64,000 nucleotides of DNA from Puffinus mauretanicus (GCA_023333565.1 JAJKFH010002485.1:868001-932000); one strand, 5' to 3'; shown: positions 49,259 through 64,000, counted from the stretch's first letter. Numbers and translations: made by a program. Notes: generated from the sequence alone by a model not told the origin.

Positions 49259-51624
49259 AATCTTTAAAAGTCCCCAGAAAAGGGCATTAAAGTTTACTGA
49301 AGTGTTCCAAAGAAAATTGTTCCATGGTCTGAGAAGATGCTGCAGTTGACTCAGAAACTAGTTTTGGAGCCAGCAGTCCTCTGGTTAGCTGTAGTAAAAG
49401 AAACCAAAGTGTCCAATCTTCCTTTTTTTTTTTTTTAGGCAACATCCACACCTTTTCTTCAGTTTTCTTTCTTAATATCACAGCTGCAGAGTAACCAATA
49501 CTACATTCCTATTAATTCAAGCAGTAGTAAGTAGAGAGTTAACAGAAAAATATAAATGGGTTTTGTTTTGTATTTGGAAACTAGTATGGTTAGGAATAAT
49601 AGATGGAAGAATGGGATCACTCATTTGGAAGATTTCTTTTTCTGAGGACAGATATCAACTTTGTTAACATTTTTGTTTTAAAGAATCCTGTCAAAATTTA
49701 CCTGTCCTCTCCCCCAAACTTCACCGGACACTGTGCAAACCTAAAGGAAAAATTGCATCCATCAGAGTGTCTAATCTAAATAGAAAAATGACATAGCACA
49801 TAATAGGGATAAAAGATGGGAGGATAAACAAAGTATCAGGAACAAGGGCTGCTTATATTAATTAGATTTACTTTTTCCTTGTATTGTGGCTGCTCTGATG
49901 AACTCAGGAAGAAAGCAGGACAAATAACACGGGCATAATTTGTCTGGCGGTAATGTGAGATTTTGCACTATAATCACATGATAATGATTTCTTTTCCTAT
50001 TTTTACCTGCTAGCATCTCAGCTCCGAGCTGTGGTCCCTGGCTCCTACAAACATGGCTGGCAGTGTCTTAGCTCTTTAAATCTTGGTAGGCACATTTGAA
50101 AGCAAAAGAAAGGGACCGAAAAGGAGAAAGGATGCTCCTGCTGCTGGCAATTTCTCTGCATTAGCACTTTGCGCAGTTATAAAAAGTATTTGTTCTATTT
50201 AAATACTATTATAAAATACCACCGACTACTAGGATTGGAAAACATATAGGTTTCTGTCATAATAATTTAGCACCATTTTATTTGTTTGAGCAAACCAGTT
50301 TTTCCGGTAAGTTGTTTCTTGATACCGGTAGGTCCAGTTTTTCTCAGTCCCTCACAAATTTTCCCAAATGCAATATTCTTCAGTCCTCCCATAAAGAGTT
50401 GGCATCACTGGGAATGATGCAGCGTTTTCTTCTATCTTTTCCTATGATTGGCAAAGTACTCAAACTACACAGCAGCATGGTATAAATATGTTTTTCTCCT
50501 GCCCCTTCAACCCCTTCAATTCTGGTCTACTTGCAGCACATTTTTTATTGTATACCAGTCATAGCCTTAAAAAAAAAAAAAAGACTAGCAATACCTCTCT
50601 ACAGTTACCATCTATAGCTCCTCTATAATATCAATTAAATTCCATAGTAATAAGAAATTTATTAATATTGCCACTGAGTCCTGTACGGGCAGCACTTTTG
50701 GAATATCTACTATGGAAATATTAAAAAAACAAGGCAGCAGTTATTCTTAGTTCAATTAATGACCAAATTCAGCAGTTTTTCTGAGAATTACACACAAAGT
50801 AACATTGCTCCCAGCTAGTTATTGCCCATAGTGATTCTAAAATCCAAGTTTAAAGTGTGCTATGCAAACAATCCAGTGTTCAGATATACCTAAATATATC
50901 AAGCCATGACATATCCTTGGTGAATATATTTACTCTTTAAAGAATATTACTGTATGGCATCACCATTCTAAAGTGACCTTTTCATTGGACAGAATGTAAA
51001 TAGTAGCAGCAACAATATACCCTACATAAACACATTTCTGTTTTAGTAGTTTTGCATTTCCTCATATACTGAGTTTTCATTGTTGCAGCTTGTAAAACTT
51101 CATCATAAACCAAAAAATCCTTCAGTGAAACATTTCCCTTTATGGAAACACACTTTTAATGCAAGTTTCTCATGCAAAATTCTAACTCTGTGTGTGTTTT
51201 CTGATATTTACAGAATGCATACAATGTTCTTTTTAATCTTGTACCCAAAACTTCAGAAAAGTAAAAACATGCCTACACTATACATAGTAAAAGTAAAGCA
51301 AAGTAAACTAGCCTTCACGAAAATCCCTGATGTTGCAGTGAGGTTGATTGCAGTCAATAGTTGAAATAGTTTGCTTAAAATTAGTCCAGGTATTGCTGCA
51401 GCTTGAAGTGCACATATAATATTAGAATTTTACAAGTCTTTATTATTTTCCTTTCTCTAATAGCAAGATCCACTACTGCTTTTTGTGCCAATTTTTACAG
51501 TAAATTTAAACAAAAATATAAGTTGCTTATGCTATATAAGTTGTGTTCATCATGTTTAAGTCTGTAGTAAAATTTCTGTTTTATTCAACAACTGGATTGT
51601 AGGACGCTTCTGTAAAGGTGCTGG

Positions 51625-51641
51625 GGGTCACAGCAAGGTCA
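51625..51641 (+). promoter_or_regulatory. DR5 nuclear-receptor element (RARE-like)
   Basis: GGGTCA (51625-51630), spacer CAGCA and AGGTCA (51636-51641) form a direct repeat with a 5-bp spacer. This is the classic retinoic acid receptor/RXR element, and both half-sites fit RGKTCA exactly. It is followed by a TCAAAG word (51639-51644, TCF/LEF-like) and a homeodomain-rich stretch (51670-51720, TTTTAATGCATTTTAATTAAG). No repeat is recognised here. Confidence 0.5.
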
Positions 51642-53976
51642 AAGAAAGCAAACAATATGTTCAGAAAAGCTTTTTAATGCATTTTAATTAAGCCTTTTGT
51701 AGCATGCTATAATTATCTTTTTGAGCAAGACATTATCAGACTTCTGTTCATGGAAGTTCTCTTGAACTTGAGGTGTTCATAATATGAGAAGCACTGTAAA
51801 AGCTTAGCAGCAGTAGGACATGAAAACATTGCTTTGTTTATGGTACTGTTTAATAGAAGACACTGTCAGAATGATTCCTTCCACAAATAAGAGCCACTAT
51901 ATTTGTCTTTAATTTGAGGCCCTTTCCTAAAATTCCCAAAATAACATTTCTGGCAAAAAGATGGATTATCAAAGTATTTTCACTAATGAACCAATTTTAC
52001 AAGTATCAACCCATGGAGAACTTGTGTCTAATAAAAATGCTTGTGGAGGTTTTTTTTTTGTTTTACTTATCCTAAGCCAGTAAGTTTGGAAATTGAATAA
52101 CAACTTTAATATAGGTGCTGGATTTTTTTTTTTTAACTGTCTGGCTTCTCCTGAGTTATTTGAAAGCTAAGCTTTTTGTGCTGTTCATTATCAGACCTGA
52201 GTAAATCTTTCAGAACATGAGAGTCTCATTTATTTTTCTCTATTTCAATTAGCTGTACAGTGAGCTGCAGAATATCTCCTCTCACAGAAGATACAGGTTT
52301 GTGACAAGAAAACGGCAAATAATGTTTGTTTTAGACGTGTCCCACAAGGTACCTGAGATTTGACATTCTGCTTAATGCAGAAATTCTAAAAACTGTTTGT
52401 CTTTTACTCCATTAGAGGGACATGAGAAGTTCCTCTATCCCAGGCGTGGGTATGTGAGCAGACATCTCCAGACTCTATCCTTGGAGATGTAACTCCAAGT
52501 AACTAGTTAGGAAACCTTTCGTCAGAATGACCTGGTAGAAATGCTCTTTGTATCCTTACAGGTAAACTGGTGCAATTGGCTTGTGACTGAGTGCTTAGAA
52601 AGCTGTTACCAGTTTCATGGGTTTACTTCATGCAGTAAGGCAGCATTAGGCCTGCTTGGCAGTTTGTTCTTGATCCTGCCGAGACTCTCTCAAATTAGAA
52701 AAAAAAATTAAAATGTTTACATCGCATCCTTAATTTAGACATTTTTTGTAGTTCTTCAGCATCTTCTATGATTTGAAATTCTCCTGATCCTCTAAATGAC
52801 AAGGGCTGGAAAATACTTTAATCCTTCTTTGGAGGTATCTTTCTCAAAATAATGCTAGGAAAATGAGGAGCTAAAACAAAAAAGGGAAGACAAGGTAGTC
52901 CAGTGACTAAGGAACAAAATAAACAAAACAAAATGAAAGACAAGACTTTTGTACATTGATGAAGTTTTATTATTGTTACTTACTCACTGTTGCATGTGCG
53001 GCCTCAGAGGAAATATTCTGGGCTGCACTGTTCCTCTGCACACTCCCCATATGCCTCAGTTACTGTGGGAAGGGAACCCAGGCCAAAAAAGCATAGAGGG
53101 CATAAATATTCTTTATAAGTAAAATTTGTATCTGTAGAATTGCTGCCATGATTCAATGGCAATCACAAAATGGAGTCATTGCACACTTAATCTCCTCGCC
53201 AGCTGGACAAATCCATTTCTGTAAAAAAAACAAACAGTGTCTGAAAAAGCACAGGAACTTGCAGCACAGAAACTATGACTTACCAGGGAGGCAAAATATA
53301 TTTCTAAATCTCCATGTGCCCCACTTTCTCCAGCTGAAAAATTTAGGCAAAAATATTTCCCAAACCCAAAAGAGTGCTGTTAGGTAAGTATTGGGTTAGT
53401 ACCCAATAAAACAATGCCAGGGAGTGGTTTTTTTGTTTTTAAAGTGCTTGAGAAAATTGGTTACAAAATATTATTATTTATTAATCAAATAACCAATTAT
53501 TTATTCATCAAAGGAAATGAACCCAGAGCTCCTGCAACCTATATCATGTCTCAATTCTCTACATCCTGGTATTTGTAATTAAGAAAATGAATAACACTGG
53601 TTTGTCTAGGAGATGAAAAAATATCGCATTGCAAAAATGTAACAAAATTATAATATTCACTGTAGAAATGATCCAGAATGAAAATCTGAATTAGGTGCAA
53701 ACCATCATGGATCTCATCTCATTGACAATATTCAAAATCATATATAAAGTGACTCTCAAGATAAAGTTTTTTTTTGTGAACAATAATGTTTTTATATTCC
53801 ATTTCTCTCTGAAATAGATTCTGTGGTGTCAAAAAACCATTTCAGCTCAGAGTGCAATTTTCCCTTTAGTGGTGACACTAATTTAGATATTTGTCTTTGC
53901 TTTATCTGGCTGTCTCTTGTCATGAAATTTGGAGGAATTTAACCTTTGAGACCTTAACCTCTGAGCTGAATTTGAC
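51642..53976. other. non-coding DNA, no gene seen
   Basis: AT-rich, with two overlapping small hairpins at 52462-52499. The ORF at 53148-53387 (79 codons) has no recognisable content. Confidence 0.5.
52462..52499 (+). other. two overlapping, mutually exclusive small hairpins
   Basis: Stem 1 pairs acatctcca (52462-52470) with tggagatgt (52482-52490). Stem 2 pairs cttggag (52480-52486) with ctccaag (52493-52499). They share bases 52482-52486, so only one can form. No transcript is known here. Confidence 0.35.
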
Positions 53977-56202
<2,226 letters not shown>

Positions 56203-59200
56203 AATTGGCCAATTGGTTCAAAAGTTATTGTAAAGGGAGGGACAATTGTTTGCCAGATGTACAATCAGGCAAGGCAGTCATACAGGCTCCTTTTCTAAGA
56301 CGAAAGATGAAAAATATTGACTGGTTATTGAGTTAAGTTGTTGGTTTGTGTCATGCCTAGTCTTTCTGGCTCCTTTTTTTTTTTTCCAAATAAGAGACAT
56401 ACATGTTCAGTTTGTCTGACATACAGAAAAAAATATTATTAGTGTTATCAAGTGTGAGCTTTTCCTGTTGGCTATGCTACTGTAAACGTCGCTGCGAAAC
56501 AACTTCAAAACACAGAAAATGCTCAGGACAACACACCACCGGGTTGATTATTCTTCCTCAGCCATTACTTGGATAGACCAGACTAGTAGTAATACTGTTG
56601 TAATGGTACTGTCAAACAAAGTTTCCTTCAGTGAACCAAGGAGTTTCTTATACTTCATCTGAAATAAATATATATTTTGAAGAATTCTTTTTCCCAGTCT
56701 ATCTGAAATGGCCATTGAATTTGGACCAAACACGTTCAGAAACACACAGGCTTAAGATCCCATAGGCTTGGGAGGGACCACTTAGGACATCAAACTCACT
56801 TAGGTCACCAGATTTATCTGGTACAGTAAAAAGCAGTCATACGATTAGGTATCTGTTTCCGAAGAGTTTCTAGAAATTGTCCTTTCTATATGAGACACAT
56901 AGAAGTAGACAGGGTTGTGCACTCTGCTTTACCTTATCCTCAGCCCTGGCTAATTTCTAATTCTTCAGAAATGGGTGAACACCACGCTTTCTTTTCCTTG
57001 TCCTTTATCAAAACTCTTAATGGGGAGGAGGAAAAAAAGCATCACTGGCTCCCACAGCAAGGTAAATCAAAAAATATATCCCCATCTTATGTTGTACTCG
57101 TTGAGCAAGGCGATCCTGCACATGTAGTAGGCAGTCTGTTTCCTTCTTTTAACCAGATGACAATAGCGTCCCATTTGTTGTTTTCATGCTTTCCTTTGGC
57201 ACTTTTATTTCCTACGTCCCTGACAGGGATAGGTTGGAAGCAGGTCTTATGAATTTAACAAGTGATAGTCTTTAACCACAAATGTGTGGGAACAAAACAT
57301 TTGAGGGCTCAAAAACATAATTGTGTTCTTAGTGGAAAGATGGAGGAAAAAGTGCTGTCCCTCCTAGACATAATGGGACAAACTGAAAAATGCTGCAGAT
57401 AGCTCTCAAGACCACCTTCCTGAGTTCTGAAACAATGCAGCACAGGAACTGTTACAACTGATCCCAAAATAGCTCTACCTACTTAATTTGTTACGCCATC
57501 TAGGGTGCCAAGCTCCAGAACTTTCTCAGAATAATATGCAAAAACACAGGATTGGTTTATCAATGCATGAACAATTTAAAATGTTCAAAAGAGAAATGCC
57601 CACACTAAGCAAAATGACTTAGCAATTGGGATTTTTTTTGTGCATGAGAATGGAGGTTTAAATCATTTTATCGTTATTCTCTTATTCATATAAATGTTTT
57701 TTGTATCCTGTGAAGCTTCTGACACATGGGTGCATTTCATCAGTTAATGATGTTGCATGGAAATATAATACCATCTCTCATCTTCAAATTTGACATACTT
57801 AAAATTATCTTCAGCTGGTAATCTAATATCTCCTTGCTAGTGTATTATGAAAAAGGCTGCACAGAGGTGCCCTGTATGTCTCTTTTAAACTATTCATTAT
57901 TTTGTCCCATTTTATTCATTTTCACTGTGAATGAAATAGTTTCGGTCATCTCATTCACTCTTCCTACTGACTTCCTACTGAAATGACCATATTTCTAATG
58001 ATTTACATTGATTCTCTGTGTAACTGCTTATTTTCAGTGATCCACCCTCTTGGAGCTCCATATTGCGCTGTCATACAAGTTCCTTCCCCTTTCAGCAGAT
58101 TCAAACATTTGCCCATGCAATCAGGATGATGCACTGCTATGCACACAAAAGTCACATCTGCGGAACTCTCAAAGCCAACTAATTTTTGCTGGGACAAATA
58201 AAAACCTATTCCAAATGCCTATAAGGGACATGGAATTGCTATTACGCACATACCACCATTGGTACATGTCAAATACACGTACATGCATCTCTATATATGT
58301 ACAATTTTCCTTGCAAACACTTGGAAGCAATTGTATTTCTCTTTGTATTTTTGCATATGTCTTCAATGTATAAAGAGTAAGCCTAGGATTTTATGATAAT
58401 CTGCTTCCAGCTCTGATGGTCTAACTGACCTGAGATTCAAACAGCACGTATTTCAAAGGAAAACAAAGATCTGCAGTTAGCTGTGTACTGAATACCAAAA
58501 TTAAGGTCTTTCCATATAATTATCAATCATTGCAAATGCTGGCACTGCTAAAGCAAGAGATATGTATAAAAAATTAGAAAGAAATTCCAAAATTAAAGCA
58601 GAGGGCAAGAAAACAGGTAAGTAGCGACTTGTGAATTGAGCAAGTATGGATGGAGGGATGGAAAGCTGCAGACTGACGTTTTTGACCGGTTCTCAGTTCC
58701 CAGATAATTAAAATGCAATAGACAAGAAATGTTTTTTTTATCTGCTGAAGTCTGCTATGCAGGCAGCTGGTCCAATAGACTGACAGAAACAAAATGTCAT
58801 CTCTCTGCTAGATCTCTGTTCTTTTTAGATATTGACCTAACATCCAAGAATGAAACCTATATAGCAAAGGCTCCTACCTTTATCACAAGTGCAGACTCCT
58901 ACCAGAGAAGCTAAGGTGGCTGCCTAAAACTTGACAGCATTTAAATTACAGAGCAGAATGTATGTTGGTGTGTTTTGGAAGTCCTCCCCAAGTGTAAATC
59001 AATGGAGCTAAGCAAGTCTAAGGTAAGACCAATGACTTTTTGAAAAACAATGGTATGTGATAATGGTGAGGCAGACAGGGCCTATCAGAGGTTAATCTTA
59101 ATAACCTTCTTATTTATAACTGAATGATAAACTTGCTAACTATGCATATGATGAAAGCGCAGACTAATTTCTCTTATGCTATCTACTTCCTATTAGTATC

Positions 59201-59339
59201 TTTTTCCTATTATTTAACCTATTACTTAGGCAGATTAGGATCTTCACATTGCCCCATAGCAGTTTCATTTCTTTGGCATCTTTTAGACCATTTGGAAATC
59301 TGGATAAATCATATTCTCCAGATTTCCTTATCCTTATGT
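56203..59339. other. non-coding AT-rich DNA, no gene seen
   Basis: Begins with the 12-bp perfect palindrome aattggccaatt (56203-56214). A 120-codon plus-strand ORF (56890-57252) and a 107-codon one (58050-58373) have no recognisable domains. A tandem 11-bp duplication, cttcctactga, occurs at 57960-57981. A strong donor-like CAGGTAAGTAG at about 58613 has no partner acceptor with coding sense. Confidence 0.5.
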
Positions 59340-59790
59340 GATCATCCTTGTTCTTGTAAAGGACTCCAGTAGCCCTGTGAAGCAAAACTTCAGACCTGAG
59401 TTTCTTCAACTCTGCAGCATGTATCAGATCATCCTGATGAGAAATTTTTCATTTGGTCTTTCCACATTCTTCCAGCAGTTCAGCATGAGCAAGACCTGCA
59501 CAGAGAAGTGGTCTTCTGGAGAATCCTTCCTATGCTTCTCCACAGGGAAAACAGATGGAAGAGATTTGCTGAGTTTTCCTACTCTAACTTTATCTTCTCT
59601 GAACGTTCCTTCTATGCCTTGGTTACTTACTGGCCCTACAGGTGCTTTGGTGAGTTTCCTGCTCCTGATGTGTTTAAAATAGGGTTTATTAATTTTATGC
59701 CTTTTGGACGTTGTCCTTCAAGCTCGCTCTCCTCTGCCTTTATGGTAGTTTTCATTTGTTATGTTCAGTATGGTGTCTTAAGTCTGCACA
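59340..59790 (-). mobile_element. ancient CR1 LINE fragment (ORF2 linker region)
   Basis: Reversed ancient-CR1 words occur in correct order. 59396-59455 resembles the gagttccttcagaactct ... catctggtcctg stretch, and 59585-59650 the tttatcttcc ... tggccccactggt stretch. At 59652-59671 gagtttcctgctcctgatgt is the reverse of the YIRSRK-type block, equivalent to YINDKRR in the young copy at 54.4 kb. At 59672-59760 the following attttgctgttagtt-like and tagttgctcttcaa-like parts are seen. No frame remains. Two plus-strand ORFs here (59338-59682, 59508-59810) are antisense artefacts. Confidence 0.68.
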
Positions 59791-62434
59791 GAAGTCTACC
59801 ATACAGCTAATAGGATTCACATGAATTTCAATTCTACCTCAAGGACTGATGATCTGAATACATACCTTTGCGGCTTCTGTGGAAAAGGAGTCGATGAAAA
59901 CTGCTGCAAGAAAAGTATAGACTTTCCTCCACTAACACTTAAGTGGTAGGAAAGAATTACGGGTAAGAAACTGTGGCTGAGGAGTGACGACTGATTAATC
60001 AGCATTCTTATATTGGGGAAAAGCTGGATGAAGTTGATCATCGGGCTATAACAACTCTTGCTGTGTGGACCAGAGCCAGCCTACTTATGTTTTGGACAAT
60101 GGACACCTCTGTAACTGTGACACATCCATAGTGTGGAGGGTAAGAAGACATTAAAAATCAAAAGGACAGATCAAACACAGTCTCACATTTAATCAGTGCT
60201 TTAGTCAACCTTATGAATTTAGATGTCTCGCTCATGATTTTGAACTTTTAGGGTTGACAACTCTTGTATTTGCATGTTTAAAATGATGAAGTCTTCTTAA
60301 AGTGTTTCCCAGCTTTCCTAAGTTTTTGCTATGACTTTCAGACCTGTACTGACATACATACTTAGCTGACAGTGCACTGCAGGAAAAATCATATCTAGTC
60401 CCAGAAACTATTTAATTGTTTGGGGTTGTTTTTAATGTTTCTTCCTTAATTATTTTGTATTTCTGTATATGCTGAATGTTTTTTAATTCTAGTCATTATG
60501 CAGTGGCAAAATCATAATTTTGGAAAGATTTGGCATTTTTTTTTCCATTGATGATAGTAGTCAATTATTGCCAGTTTTTATTATTTTAAGTATAGTTAAT
60601 TTTTTTCTGATATCAAAACCCTAATAACAGACTTCGGGAAAACACAAGGGGGAGCACAAGGCAGGGCAAAAAATGTCTTTCATTGGCATATATTGTTGTG
60701 AGACAATGAAATCTGAATATTGCCTATTCTGATCCCCACTGGGATCCCTGAGTCCACAGAATGATCCTAATTGAATTTTCCCTGCCTAAATGGAGTATGC
60801 CCTGTTGTGAACCTGCTTTGAGCATGATGACAGGATGGGACGTCTCAGAGCATCACTTCTATGAGACCCAAGGCCTTCGTTCTATTACCTCTATTATCTA
60901 AACAAATAACCTTGGACAAATCAATTTACATTAATCCAACCTAGTGGATTAAACCTCTCTCCTTTCCTTTAAAATGTCTCAATCAAGTTTCAAGTGAAAT
61001 TGCTTGAACATTTATCTCTTAAAATGTGCCTGTGTATTACAAGAGAAATCTGTAATTTTTTATTAAAAATATAGGGATGTTTAAAAGGGTAAATTAATAT
61101 ATGGGTCATAGCAAGTTCTTTCTGTTCTGTAACACCAAGCACAGAATCCCTTAGCAACAGTTGTATTTTTATTTATGCTAAAATGAGTTGGCAAAGTGAG
61201 ATTAATCTTGGATTTTTTCTGTTTTCTTCTTTCATTCATCACATGAAGAACTTAGTATTTCAACATTTTGTTGTATAAAATTAAAAATCTGCACTCACAG
61301 TGAGCTTCAGCCATGTTTACTGCAGTAATCACACAGGATTAGTTCTTTATGATGCTTCCTGTGTAAATGCACTTGAAATAGATAGCAGTATGAACAATTA
61401 TTATTTAAATTTATGGGGAAGTTGTTTGAAACTTAATGAATTTCATTAATCCATTAGATAATATGACATTTTTCGAGTCTTGCTTTTTATTTAATGTATA
61501 AAGGATTTTATCTAGAAAATAATCTAATTTAGCTTTCTCTTATTTTGAAAATTACAGATCAGTGCATGATTATTTTCACACATGCCCTGAGTTAATCCAT
61601 TATCCTGTGTTTGTGTAATAATTCTAGTGTTTTATAGAAGTTATAACAGTTTTATGCATAGGGATAGTCCTGCTGTCAAGTTAAGCTCTTGTGTATTGTC
61701 TATTTTTGCTGTTTTTCTTCCGATTTCATATTCAATGAGTAGAGACTAGGGACTGACAAGCGAAGCTAGTCAAAGCGTTTAAGAATTAACAATGTTTAAC
61801 AAACAATGAAACCAATATTTAAGATTTTATGTATATATGGAATTGTGTTCTTAATGTTTCTACCTGCTGAAGTTTCTGTATTCAAGATATGGGCTAACAA
61901 TCATACATCTCATTCTTTGCCTTTGCCCAAGTTGCTAATTTTCCTGCTTTTGTGAAGATACTGAGCTGAATAACTCTAGCACTGGTCAACTCAACATAAT
62001 GTCTATAGGTTTACAGAATATTTTATATGAAGCTGCCTGGTAGGTTCAGAGGAGGAAGCATGCCTTTTTGAAAGTACTCTGAGGAATGATAAGCTACTTG
62101 CATGACGTCCTTTTAAATTCTACTACATTGTGTTTTCAGGTTGTTATTCCATGAAGCTTCTATGACAATATTGCAAATGGTTTCAATTGCCCAATTCCAG
62201 TTGAGATTTGGGTTTACATATATTGACCTGCAAATAAAAAATGGTTTGTAATGCAACTTAACTTCACACCTAGCAAAGGCAGTAATTAAAAAAAATTCAG
62301 CACATTGACTTGATTAGCACATTACATGCAGGCTATAAGACAGTGCACAACATAGTATTTCAAAGACCTCATCCTTCTGATTTTTATGGCTAGGGCTTCA
62401 TGCTGAATAGCCAGAATTGTTAAGTGCCAAATGC
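59791..62434. other. non-coding AT-rich DNA, possible enhancer at 61.18-61.68 kb
   Basis: No gene or assignable repeat. 61180-61680 is rich in TAAT/ATTA words (gagattaatct, tttcattaatccattag, gagttaatccattatcc) and free of recognisable repeats. It could be regulatory. Confidence 0.4.
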
Positions 62435-62875
62435 CCCTCCCTCCATCATCTAGGCCAAGCCCATGCCGTGTGCAGGGACATCTTTCACTAGATCAGGTTG
62501 CTCAAAGCCCCATCCAACGTGACCTTGAACACTTCCAATGATGGGGCATCCACAGCTTTCACTGGGCAACATGTTCCAGTGTCTCATCATCCTCACCGTA
62601 AAAAGTTTCTTCCTTATGTCCAATCTAAATCTACTTTCTTGAAAACTGTTGCCCCTTATCCTATCACTACAGGCCTCTCTCTCTGTCTTTCTTATAAGCC
62701 TCCTTTATATATTGAAAGGTCGCAATAAGGTCTCCCTGGAGCCTTCTCTTTTCCAGGCTGAACAACCCCAACTCACTCAGCCTTTCTTCATAGGAGAGGT
62801 GTTCCAGCCCTCTGACCATTTTTGTGGCCTTCCTCTGGACCTACATGGTTGTCTTATCCCTTTTGAGTTAGAGCA
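62435..62875 (-). mobile_element. CR1 LINE, 3' fragment of a mid-age subfamily
   Basis: On the minus strand the segment encodes degenerate ORF2 C-terminal blocks, in order equivalents of [33 protein letters not shown] and LDIRKKLFTVR (about 62840-62570). These are followed by a 3' UTR part (about 62560-62440) with words such as gatggggctttgagcaacctg. The terminal octamer repeat is not visible, so the 3' end is lost or diverged at about 62435. It differs in wording from the copies at 7.3, 29-33 and 54-56 kb, suggesting another subfamily. Confidence 0.85.
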
Positions 62876-64000
62876 AAGAAATTGTGGCCTTATCACAAAT
62901 ATTTTTTACAGACACAACAGAAATTCCAAGATTTTCTAAAATGTGAAAAATTGAATCTGTCATTGCTGTGTTTGTACTCTTACAGATTTTTTATCACTCC
63001 TGAAAGAGGAAGTATTCTTTGGTTAAAACCAAAGGACTCACAGTTGAAAATTTCATATTAGCTTCAAGTTTTTCTGTTCTCCCTAGTCAGTTCAGCTTTC
63101 ATTACATTTTGTCAGAGTGACACTAGGATGCTCTTCAGCGACCCTTCTTCCCCATTCCCAAACTCTGACTCTGGATTGCATGGGGCAATCAGCACCCCAG
63201 ATATAGTTCTCCTGTGTTCTGGTAAAAAGGCAAACCTTGAAAACCCTACTGAAGCCCTTCCAGAAATACCAGTAGTTAGAGACAACATGTGGAGTGAGAA
63301 AGAACCCAGCTGGGAGAGCTGTGACCACCTTACCCCCACCAGGCTTGGTACTGCCATGGCTCAATAGCTTCATATAAATCTTGCTCTAGTAGCTCTGTAC
63401 AGCCTTGCAAACTGCAGTGCAGGAATAAGCCAAAATTATTATCATAAAATCCCCAGTTGATTCCTTTGTGCTGCACTCTAGCCTCTATAGGGAAAGTTTT
63501 ATCACTTCCCTCATATTTTAATTGTATACATTCTACAGCTGGTAGAAGATGTCCGAATAAATGATATGAGTTGACAAGCCTTTTAAAAGATTGAAGTGAC
63601 TGGGTTATATCTATTGGTGTGAGAGAGAAAAAAAGGAGAGTAAATGAGAAGAAAAAGTAAAAACAGTTTCTTCCCATGCACTTTTCTCCCAAATAAAGCA
63701 AAAAGGTGAAGATTGTATAACCTCTCTAGCTTACTGCCTGTTTATGCAGTAAATCTATACCAGTAGGAGATTTATTAATTTAACTGTGGTCTTGCGTGTA
63801 AGAATGATATGGGTAGTCTCAGATCATATTTATTCATTTAATAGAGGGATTTATTGGCAATGCCTGATAACCATATTTTGTAGTTTAGATCATTGTTTTT
63901 CCTTCATATTAATAGTTTCTCTCTATCTTGCTATTTAAATAAGACATCTCTGTAGTCGTGAATATCAACAAAAAAACTCTTAAGCTGGATGACATAATTT
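62876..64000. other. non-coding DNA to window end, no gene seen
   Basis: ORFs at 63092-63373 (minus), 63128-63367 (plus) and 63330-63701 (minus, 123 codons) overlap one another on opposite strands, and none shows a recognisable domain. The last 300 bases are AT-rich and unassigned. Confidence 0.45.

Larger units (their letters stand above)
44805..51620. other. non-coding DNA, short signals only
   Basis: No gene recognised. Two G-quadruplex motifs and a dispersed direct repeat are listed separately. The stretch 49870-50210 is repeat-free and of mixed composition and could be regulatory. Open frames are at most 94 codons (51080-51364) and unremarkable. Confidence 0.45.

Noticed and set aside
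56890..57252. 120-codon plus-strand ORF
   Set aside because: No recognisable domain, no splice or promoter context, stop-poor by chance.
58600..58625. Strong donor CAGGTAAGTAG as an exon end
   Set aside because: No matching acceptor or coding frame upstream within exon-sized distance.
59338..59810. Two overlapping plus-strand ORFs of 100-114 codons
   Set aside because: They lie antisense on an ancient CR1 and show no family resemblance.
63092..63701. Four overlapping ORFs on both strands
   Set aside because: Mutually overlapping, no domain; consistent with a locally stop-poor stretch.

Overview
The window looks like ordinary nuclear DNA of a bird. It is AT-rich, intron- or desert-like, and full of chicken repeat 1 (CR1) LINE copies of very different ages. 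It also holds one avian ERVL-type solo LTR. The young CR1 at 54-56 kb and the LTR are of types I associate with Neoaves rather than galliforms; that is recollection, not a search. Nothing is prokaryotic: no operons, no long dense ORFs, no CRISPR, no rRNA or tRNA gene.

Layout: 1-7.3 kb is non-coding, with a short CpG-rich patch and CTCF-like motif near 4.98 kb, a GC-richer stretch at 3.9-4.5 kb, and an enhancer-like block at 5.1-6.1 kb. A 3' CR1 fragment lies at 7.3-7.8 kb (minus). A possible small exon is at 11.2 kb. A very old CR1 spans about 12.9-13.9 kb (plus) and a short old CR1 3' end lies at 19.7 kb (minus). A second enhancer-like block is at 21.1-22.1 kb. The solo LTR is at 24.31-24.87 kb (minus) with an (AAT)n tract inside. 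A long composite CR1 runs from 32.8 down to 29.46 kb (minus), with a broken ORF1 (SGNH-hydrolase type) and a broken ORF2 whose reverse-transcriptase core is deleted. An ancient CR1 of the kind common in turtles and crocodilians lies at 37.0-38.0 kb (minus), with a doubtful one at 40.4 kb. From 40.6 to 54 kb there are only short signals: an 11-bp inverted repeat, two G-quadruplex motifs and a DR5 nuclear-receptor element. The youngest CR1 is at 53.98-56.20 kb (plus). Another ancient CR1 is at 59.3-59.8 kb (minus) and a mid-age CR1 3' fragment at 62.4-62.9 kb (minus).

I found no host protein-coding gene I can defend. The only long ORFs belong to CR1. The most interesting host-side signals are putative cis-regulatory elements: the DR5 element at 51.63 kb, the palindromes at 6.22 and 44.78 kb, and the 21 kb block. 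Their conservation and activity cannot be judged from this sequence alone. I found no convincing undescribed biological system.
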